From a candidate division CSSED10-310 bacterium (lineage in GTDB: Bacteria; CSSED10-310; JAFGJC01), in assembly GCA_016927905.1 (NCBI GenBank), contig JAFGLW010000015.1:1-38158 (forward strand): 38,158 nt of DNA, given 5' to 3'. Of this stretch, positions 32,588-38,158 are shown piece after piece; the first letter of the stretch is position 1, and each line of letters begins with the position of its first letter. The position numbers and the translations under genes were made by a program. Under the pieces are notes generated by a model. That model was not told where the DNA came from, made no database searches, and was given only the letters and a program-made list of their open reading frames with translations.

Positions 32588-34201
32588 TTACAACGGGTTC
32601 AATTGACATGAGACGCGAATTACTTTTTCTTCCTTTACCGTCAGAAACGCAATTTCATTTTCCTCTGTAAACTGAAGTTTATACAGTTCATCGAATATTG
32701 GAGTTTGGTATTTCCCGTCAATGACAACCCATTTCTTTTCCTGATTTTCAGCTATAAAAGCCAAGTGTTTACCGGATGGCGATGCACAAAAAGAGCTTGC
32801 TTCCGAAAACGGACCCATTTCACGGTTATCCGCCACAACATAGCATGAATCATCTTTTTTAATTGGAAATACCAGGTATGACCCAAAGTATTTTGCCTCA
32901 ACCGGATCGGCTGCCCCGATCGCAACAGCATCCGCGATTGCGGACATATCTGCTTCCAGGCCTCCCATTAACGCTTCCCCGACAACGATACCTCTGTCGT
33001 CTTGGTATACAGTCATGGCCATTCCACCAAATTTCGGTCCGTTCTCAACTTTCTTACCATTCAGATAAAACGTTCTCTTGCCCGTTAAATACCCGACATT
33101 ATCTCCGGTTTTTCCCAAAAACAGAGAATAAAATTCGCCGGCTTTAATGTAGTAGAAGCTATCGTATGGACCATATTCTGTTTCTCCGTTCACGATTACA
33201 TACCATTTTTGATTTTGCTTGAACCATCCGGCAAGCGTTTTTGCATCCGGAGTCATCCGGAACTGATGCCAAAGTGCGTCATCGTAAGTCTTGGGCCACT
33301 TTACTCCATTCTGCAACACATGCACTCGACCGTCTTGTTTATAAGAGACCGCATGTGTTCCGTCGTTTCCAATTGCATGCGATTCAATTTCCCCGGGCAT
33401 TGCCATCTCTTTGCCATCCACGACAAGGAAATATTTTTGTTCCTTTTCGCCAGTAAAAGAAAAATGCTTGCTATTCTCAGATATTTTCAGGCTATAAGCC
33501 TTAGCATACGGGCCGTATTCCGTATTTCCAAGAACGAAAAATTTTTCATTGTCACTTTTCCAAGCCCAGTAACCGACTTTGCCGTTTATGAAACTGATTT
33601 GAGTGCCGATATTTTCATAAAATCGGCCCTCTGTTCCATTAACGACATTCGCCCATAATGATTTATCACTTATTTTCTTATTGGAAAAAAAAGATATTAT
33701 CTTGTTGTCTTCCGATTGTTCGAAAACCACCGCTTTTGACTGGGAACGGATTGTATTGCCCTTGAGACCCAGTGGCCAAGTGTAGGTCGCCCAAGCCAGA
33801 TCCTCGTAAGACCATTTCTTCATACCATTCACATAAATACCCCATTTCTTATCTGCCTTATCCTTCGCTGCAAAAACAACCTGTTTCCCGTTGGAACTGA
33901 ACGATATTAAATCGCTGGTTCTTTCGAACGGACCGATACGTTTCCCGTTTAATTCGATGAAGATGTCCTTGTTCTCCTCTCCTTCCGAAATCCTGTAAAC
34001 AGACCACGCGTTCGAGAACATTCCACCATCTTTTTCCCTGTATTCAGAAAGGACCGTTTCATTTGAATTCAGCATGGTCAAACTACCAGTTTGGATTGCC
34101 TCCGCTGAATCACCGGGTACCTGCGCATACAAAGTTATCATCGTATTTAAAGAGAACAATACTGCCATAAAAAAGACTGTAATCATTGATTTATTCTTCA
34201 T
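32588..34201 (-). CDS. Secreted repeat (propeller-like) protein
   Basis: The 537-residue product has a signal peptide (L-Y-A/Q-V). Repeats of about 40-60 residues carry W-x-x-(Y/V)-(V/I)-x-(N/D)-G and G-P-(F/Y): K-W-G-I-Y-V-N-G, N-T-E-Y-G-P-Y, K-W-Y-V-I-V-N-G-E-T-E-Y-G-P-Y, and near the end K-W-V-V-I-D-G-K. Strand-turn-strand repeats like these form WD40/TolB-type propellers. ATG 34201 follows GGGAGGT. The coding sequence is clearly A-T richer than neighbouring genes. Function unknown. Confidence 0.75.
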   Translation of the reverse strand: MKNKSMITVFFMAVLFSLNTMITLYAQVPGDSAEAIQTGSLTMLNSNETVLSEYREKDGGMFSNAWSVYRISEGEENKDIFIELNGKRIGPFERTSDLISFSSNGKQVVFAAKDKADKKWGIYVNGMKKWSYEDLAWATYTWPLGLKGNTIRSQSKAVVFEQSEDNKIISFFSNKKISDKSLWANVVNGTEGRFYENIGTQISFINGKVGYWAWKSDNEKFFVLGNTEYGPYAKAYSLKISENSKHFSFTGEKEQKYFLVVDGKEMAMPGEIESHAIGNDGTHAVSYKQDGRVHVLQNGVKWPKTYDDALWHQFRMTPDAKTLAGWFKQNQKWYVIVNGETEYGPYDSFYYIKAGEFYSLFLGKTGDNVGYLTGKRTFYLNGKKVENGPKFGGMAMTVYQDDRGIVVGEALMGGLEADMSAIADAVAIGAADPVEAKYFGSYLVFPIKKDDSCYVVADNREMGPFSEASSFCASPSGKHLAFIAENQEKKWVVIDGKYQTPIFDELYKLQFTEENEIAFLTVKEEKVIRVSCQLNPL

Positions 34202-34219
34202 TTTTAACCTCCCTCAAAT

Positions 34220-34233
34220 TGTTGATATCAACA
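34220..34233. promoter_or_regulatory. 14-bp perfect palindrome upstream of the repeat-protein gene
   Basis: TGTTGATATCAACA is a perfect inverted repeat 19-32 bp before the start codon at 34201. Its size and place fit a dimeric repressor site, with no confirming second copy in the window. Confidence 0.3.
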
Positions 34234-34298
34234 GTCGTTATCTGACAATAATTCCTTTATTCTTGATTGTTAAGTGGATCCTGAGATCGGGTTATACA

Positions 34299-35387
34299 TT
34301 ACCGCCGCCTTGGGCGGCTGATGAACAGGTAGACCGCGAACAGGACCACCACGCCCAGACCGATCAGGATCCATTTCACCAGACCTTTGTTTGCCCGGAA
34401 CCAGTGGTACGCCGCCTCTTCCTTCGGCTTTTCGATGATCTCCTCCGCCGTATCCGACTGAGTCACGCTCCAGAGCACATCTCCGGTCTGCACGTTCTGG
34501 ACCGTGAGCTGCACTTCGGCGGTGACTGTATAGATCTGTTTCAGCGGCAGGTCCGATTTCAACTTCCGGGACAGGTCGCGGATGGAACCGTAGAGCACCG
34601 CATCGCCCTTGTCCGGTTCGGCGCGCAACATCTGCCGGGCTTCCGCAAGCGTCCGGACCCCCAGGTCTCGCGGAAAATACCCGGTCGAATTGCTCATCAC
34701 CTCGAATAAAAGCCCCTTGACGTAGTTTTCCATGTCCCCGGCAACGGATACCACCACGAGGTTTTTAATGTCGCTCAGCTTCGGCGCTACTTTCATGGAT
34801 GCCGCCGCCTGGGTGACGATGTTCTTCAAAACTTCCCGGACTTTCGGCTCGAGCGTCACGATGCCGTCGATCCCGGGCTTCAGATACTCCCTTTCGGAAA
34901 AACCGCCGCCCCAGACATGGCGGGTGGTTTCCAGCGAACTGATATGGAATTCCGCTTCCACATACACCCGGTCGATGGTTTCGCTGGCTTCGCGCACAAT
35001 ACCGTACAGAAGGAGCTGCGTCCCCATGAGTTTCTTGAATTCCAGAAGCGTTTCAGTATCCAGAATATCCGCCTTCCGGGTGTCCCATTCGAACTGATTC
35101 GACACCGTTTCCCAGAAATCGCTTTCCTTCACCTCGACACAGGTGTGACCCGCCTTGGTGAGCGCTGCTTTCAGAAGACCTTCGACGAAACCGTCCCGGT
35201 CGTTGTGGATGGGCATGATTCCGATGGTTTCATAGGCCGGCACGCCCGGCTCGTTCATCAGGTCTTCCACCGCATCCTGGACGACGGCTTGCAGCGACTG
35301 GCGCATGTCCGCGCTGAACTGGGCACGGCAGACACCGCAGGCAACATTGAAACTCACCAGCATTACGATCAGTGTTAGCTTTTTCAT
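34299..35387 (-). CDS. Envelope protein with two LpoB/CsgG-like halves and C-terminal anchor
   Basis: The 362-residue product has an N-terminal signal (L-V-S-F-N-V-A-C-G-V-C-R-A). Two similar alpha/beta halves (about 20-190 and 195-315) each contain a strand such as I-G-I-M-P-I or L-V-V-V-S-V, and a later L-L-L-Y-G-I-V or A-V-L-Y-G-S-I, the pattern of LpoB/FlgT/CsgG-type domains. A C-terminal helix (W-I-L-I-G-L-G-V-V-V-L-F-A-V-Y-L-F-I) ends in R-P-R-R-R, an inside-positive anchor. ATG 35387 has GAGGA upstream; the nine codons before it are not needed. It follows the lipoprotein gene by 23 nt and is the last of three. Confidence 0.78.
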   Translation of the reverse strand: MKKLTLIVMLVSFNVACGVCRAQFSADMRQSLQAVVQDAVEDLMNEPGVPAYETIGIMPIHNDRDGFVEGLLKAALTKAGHTCVEVKESDFWETVSNQFEWDTRKADILDTETLLEFKKLMGTQLLLYGIVREASETIDRVYVEAEFHISSLETTRHVWGGGFSEREYLKPGIDGIVTLEPKVREVLKNIVTQAAASMKVAPKLSDIKNLVVVSVAGDMENYVKGLLFEVMSNSTGYFPRDLGVRTLAEARQMLRAEPDKGDAVLYGSIRDLSRKLKSDLPLKQIYTVTAEVQLTVQNVQTGDVLWSVTQSDTAEEIIEKPKEEAAYHWFRANKGLVKWILIGLGVVVLFAVYLFISRPRRR

Positions 35388-35410
35388 GGATTGATCCTCG
35401 CTCGTTCCGG

Positions 35411-36424
35411 TCACTGTTGCTCAAGACCGAGTTCATCGATGGTGACGATCCGGTTGTACAGACCCTCCGGGAATGCATCCGGATCGAAGATAACTTCGAA
35501 TTGCGTGGCACGGGCGGCGGCGTCCCGTGATATTGCCCTGCACGATTCAATCCCCTTCAGTGCGCTCACGGTATCCACTAAGAGAATCGTGTATTCCGCC
35601 ATGCTCATCTCGTGCCGCTTGGGAAACACGATCGTCAGGACGGAGCGGTTGAAAGTTTCGATCGGAGGAATCCGGGCGGAATCGAGGATACCTGCCGGCC
35701 CGTTGGGAAAATCAACCGTGCTGTAGGTCAGCTGCATCGAAACGGTTCGGTCTTCCGTCGAGATCGCTGTGCAGGACAGAACACCCGGCATCCCGGAGAT
35801 GGCATCGACCAGTGCAGCACCATAATCAGACGGCGTCTGTTTCATGCTTTTTGGAAGGACCGCTATAACCTGACATGCAGCTTCCTGCGGCCGGTTTTGA
35901 TTGATGAGATCGGCGACCCAGGATTCCAGCGATCCGGCCAGATTTCCGGCGGCATCCTTCAGAGCGGTCTGCTCACCCAGAAGCCGCTGCGAGCGTGCCG
36001 AGAAGGACTGCCGGGCCAGCCGGCGCAGATCCGGTGGTCCGAACACGTCAGTGTCGGCTTGTGCGGAAAAGATATAGAATTTCCCGAACCGGTCCACCCG
36101 CCCGGCTCTGACGGCCGCATCGATTTTGAAATCCGGTGTTTCCTGATCCGCCTCCAACCCCATGGCCGCCAGGCTGTCCTGTATCCGGATTTCCACGATA
36201 TCGGCAGCCGTCCGTCCGTGCCCGGGATCGGCATGGATCGCAACCGATGCGCTGCATTCCCGCTCGACCGGGTCCGTGGCCGTGAAATCGATTCCGCCGG
36301 GCTCGATCGATTCCGGCGGCTGCAGATCCATGGTCGGTAGCCGGTGCTGGCAGCCGGCAGACAGCAGCCCGGCCAGCAGAAGCGATCGGATCCAAACGTA
36401 TTTGAAAAGCGATGACCTGTTCAT
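35411..36424 (-). CDS. Envelope lipoprotein of unknown family
   Basis: The 337-residue product has a lipoprotein signal (L-L-L-A-G-L-L-S-A-G-C, Cys25). The middle part resembles an outer-membrane-associated alpha/beta domain (I-V-E-I-R-I-Q-D-S-L-A-A-M-G, F-K-I-D-A-A-V), and A-N-L-A-G-S-L-E-S-W may be a helix. No catalytic motif is recognised. ATG 36424 has GGGAGGG 7 nt upstream; the longer reading from 36514 overlaps the preceding gene and breaks the signal. It lies between two envelope proteins of the same cluster. Confidence 0.78.
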   Translation of the reverse strand: MNRSSLFKYVWIRSLLLAGLLSAGCQHRLPTMDLQPPESIEPGGIDFTATDPVERECSASVAIHADPGHGRTAADIVEIRIQDSLAAMGLEADQETPDFKIDAAVRAGRVDRFGKFYIFSAQADTDVFGPPDLRRLARQSFSARSQRLLGEQTALKDAAGNLAGSLESWVADLINQNRPQEAACQVIAVLPKSMKQTPSDYGAALVDAISGMPGVLSCTAISTEDRTVSMQLTYSTVDFPNGPAGILDSARIPPIETFNRSVLTIVFPKRHEMSMAEYTILLVDTVSALKGIESCRAISRDAAARATQFEVIFDPDAFPEGLYNRIVTIDELGLEQQ

Positions 36425-36510
36425 CCTGAAACCCTCCCTGACGTTTCCGGGGCAATGCAGCCGCCGGTATCCGTTCTGACGCCTGCCGTCGTATTTTTTT
36501 TCAAACATTT

Positions 36511-37419
36511 TCATCCGATCGCGTCCGGGACGGAGGTGTCCATCTTCTCGAACATCGTCCGGGCGGCCTTCTCCTGAGCCTGGACCAGGCTGTTCCCCGC
36601 ATCCTTGACGGTTTCCGAAAAAATACTCCGCTCGTCCCCCGTGAGTGTGTCCAGAAGTATCAGCTCGCCGCTGCAGTGGGCGAACTGCAGGGATGTGCCC
36701 GGCACGAGGGTCGCCGTGCTGTCGCCGGTGCGGAATGCCAGCCGCCCGGTCAGCACGTACCGGCAGCCGTATTTACGGGAAAGTCCCTGCGGATTAACTT
36801 TTGTCGACGTTTCATGGGCATCTGCGATTTTTATGTTCCATCCCTTTCGGGCGATTTTTTCCTTCAACTTGAGCAATTCCGAGCGCGGATTCACACCGTC
36901 CGGGACATCCCTCGTGTCCACGACCATGACGATCCCCTTGTCGTCCAGGCGGACCGGTTTGGGTGCTGCAGAGGCCGGCTGTGCTTCTTTCCTTGCCGTC
37001 GCGATCTGACTTGAAACGCCGGATTGCTGCTCCGGGCCGGTTGCATGCTCAGCGGATGCCGGCCGATGCACGGTCGACAAATCACTCCTGTTTGACTGTT
37101 CAATGTACGGCTGGGGCGGCGGTTTGACGAGACCGATGGTCAGTTCGGTGTTCCGGTGCACAAAATAGAGAACCATGGCCACGATCAGGACGACGGCCAG
37201 GATCAGGAAAATCACGACAGCGGAGGAATTGATGGATATTTTCTGGGTTGTTTTCTGCCGGATATTCGTTTCCGAGCGGGTTCTGGATGCATCGGTGGTT
37301 GTCGTGCTTGTAATATGGTCGTGCGAATCGAGACTTTCGTCTTTCACATCGCCTTCGATACGCCCGACATTGCCGCCGACCAGGCTGTTTCGATCCTTCC
37401 TGGACTTTTCCTCCTCCAT
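36511..37419 (-). CDS. Single-pass membrane protein with periplasmic LpoB-like domain
   Basis: The 302-residue product has a polar N-terminal region (1-60, S-T-T-T-T-D), one transmembrane helix (about 65-87, V-V-I-F-L-I-L-A-V-V-L-I-V-A-M), a Pro/Ser/Ala linker (95-155) and a C-terminal domain (157-295). The domain has I-V-M-V-V-D, L-L-K-L-K-E-K-I-A-R-K-G-W-N and Y-G-C-R-Y-V-L-T-G-R-L, the secondary structure order of LpoB/CsgG-like domains. ATG 37419 follows GGAGG by 7 nt. It is the first of three genes (37419 to 34299), all envelope proteins of similar build. They are probably an operon forming one envelope complex. Confidence 0.8.
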   Translation of the reverse strand: MEEEKSRKDRNSLVGGNVGRIEGDVKDESLDSHDHITSTTTTDASRTRSETNIRQKTTQKISINSSAVVIFLILAVVLIVAMVLYFVHRNTELTIGLVKPPPQPYIEQSNRSDLSTVHRPASAEHATGPEQQSGVSSQIATARKEAQPASAAPKPVRLDDKGIVMVVDTRDVPDGVNPRSELLKLKEKIARKGWNIKIADAHETSTKVNPQGLSRKYGCRYVLTGRLAFRTGDSTATLVPGTSLQFAHCSGELILLDTLTGDERSIFSETVKDAGNSLVQAQEKAARTMFEKMDTSVPDAIG

Positions 37420-37527
37420 GGCGCAACCTCCGTCCGCTGAATCCGATACGATTTGACGAGACCATACACCATTTTCTGCAAAATGTCATTCGCCATCCCA
37501 GAGATCCGCCGTTTGCTGCACGAAAAC

Positions 37528-37593
37528 TCCCCTCTATCAAGAGGGGTGGCTGCGAAGCAGACGGGGTGTGTGGCGCACGATGAGTGCGCCAGA
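37528..37593. repeat. Three-hairpin dispersed repeat, copy 1
   Basis: The 66-bp element is made of three consecutive hairpins: CCCCTCT-ATCA-AGAGGGG (37529-37546), a short CTGC-GAA-GCAG, and TGGCGCA-CGATGAG-TGCGCCA. It shares its outer and third hairpins almost base for base with copy 2 at 37640. Confidence 0.8.
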
Positions 37594-37639
37594 AAGTAGA
37601 AATTAGAAAGTCGAGCAGTAGAAAGATTGAAACCGAAAT

Positions 37640-37712
37640 TCCCCTCTATCAAGAGGGGTGGCTCCGCCATCAGGCGGAGACGGGGTGTGTGGCGCACGAT
37701 GAGTGCGCCAGA
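37640..37712. repeat. Three-hairpin dispersed repeat, copy 2
   Basis: The 73-bp element has the same order as copy 1, but the middle hairpin is longer and different in sequence: CTCCGCC-ATCA-GGCGGAG instead of CTGC-GAA-GCAG. Flanks CCCCTCTATCAAGAGGGG and GGGGTGTGTGGCGCACGATG are the same. The middle pairing is kept although its bases changed. Confidence 0.8.
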
Positions 37713-37766
37713 GCGTGAGACCGGGTGAACGCGCTTTGCGCTTGCGAACGTGAGAGGGTCTCACGC
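37713..37766. repeat. 10-bp inverted repeat beside copy 2
   Basis: GCGTGAGACC (37713-37722) and GGTCTCACGC (37757-37766) are perfect inverted arms around 34 bp that hold GCGCTTTGCGC. It directly abuts copy 2 of the three-hairpin element. The rest of 37767-37995 shows no gene or clear signal beyond the ribosome site of the last gene. Confidence 0.6.
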
Positions 37767-38001
37767 GGTCTCCTGATCTCCTTTCTCCTCTCAAATTCTT
37801 CAATCCTGGATTCCGGGTCGGATCCCAAATTGAGAGAGCGGCGCTTGACCGGTTGATTGCAACGATTTAACATGGATTCAAGAAGATTCATAAGACGCGA
37901 CATCAGAAAAAACGATGCAAAAATCTCATTATTTCTGCCGTCAGTCGATCCAGGATGATGTGTTTTGAGGATGTGCCGGATTTGCATCAGGAGGATTTGG
38001 G

Positions 38002-38158
38002 ATGAGATTCTGGAGAAGCGGGATTATTAGTTTGCTCGGGATGTTGGTGACATCCGGAATGTTCGCCGGTCAACCGCAGGAAAACGATCTCTGTACAAAA
38101 CTGCTCCTGCATTGCGATGCCGGCGAAAGCCCGCCGTTTAAAGATTCCAGCCCCTCCG
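38002..38158 (+). CDS. Start of a secreted LamG-like protein (cut by window edge)
   Basis: ATG 38002 has AGGAGG 7 nt upstream. The 52 visible codons start with a signal peptide (M-R-F-W-R-S-G-I-I-S-L-L-G-M..., cleavage near M-F-A-G/Q-P) and then read T-K-L-L-L-H-C-D-A-G-E-S-P-P-F-K-D-S-S, the opening of a LamG/concanavalin-like domain (usual L-L-L-H-F-D ... F-x-D-S-S). The gene runs off the right end, so length and further domains are unknown. Secretion is well supported; the fold is likely. Confidence 0.75.
   Translation, partial: MRFWRSGIISLLGMLVTSGMFAGQPQENDLCTKLLLHCDAGESPPFKDSSPS

Noticed and set aside
1..38158. Overuse of CCGGAT/TCCGGA words as a special signal
   Set aside because: The words look frequent throughout coding sequence, as expected from Pro, Gly and Asp/Ser codons at this G+C; without counts no claim can be made.

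Overview
The window comes from an uncultivated-type, Gram-negative (two-membrane) bacterium of moderately high G+C. The evidence is a TonB-dependent receptor, several lipoprotein signal peptides, GT-C membrane enzymes, and secreted proteins built with Thr-Pro linkers and a short C-terminal sorting tail. I cannot name the phylum from sequence alone. There are no rRNA, tRNA, phage or CRISPR genes.

Layout. 1-1600 is a decayed edge: dispersed repeats, a SEC-C remnant, a broken ClpP-like gene and a REP-type transposase remnant that meets it tail to tail. 7705-1606 (minus) is a complete cobalamin-regulated unit: promoter, cobalamin riboswitch, intrinsic terminator, BtuB-like receptor, a YVTN beta-propeller (BtuG-like in position and fold), a surface protein, and a secreted protein with an IPTL-like tail. 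7807-13505 carries a DUF4197 protein, a radical SAM/SPASM enzyme, a TPR-ankyrin envelope protein, a pseudopilin-like protein and a DUF5671 membrane protein. 13666-19088 holds a large GT-C-type membrane protein and a multidomain C1A protease. 19142-21245 has a 36-residue basic protein missed by ordinary gene calling, a DUF1848 protein and a membrane protein.

23840-20457 (minus) is a second system of note. A PspA/IM30 (bacterial ESCRT-III superfamily) protein is followed after 8 nt by an AAA+ ATPase, then by a membrane protein, under a good sigma70 promoter. This resembles an ESCRT-III plus Vps4-type disassembly pair. Divergent from it is an aromatic/histidine ammonia-lyase without other hut genes.

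25583-37419 is all on the minus strand: a methyltransferase with an internal deletion, secreted TPR-like and duplicated-domain proteins, an M61 peptidase, an AT-richer island of paired lipoproteins and a repeat protein (about 30.9-34.2 kb), and a three-gene envelope cluster. The right edge carries two copies of a multi-hairpin repeat and the start of a secreted LamG-like protein.

A recurrent module of about 110 residues (F-x-P-G-D ... LDVyGxYfFxPsW ... FxWPdxxG ... FgY) links three otherwise unrelated secreted proteins. It is the most characteristic signature of this genome's surface proteome.
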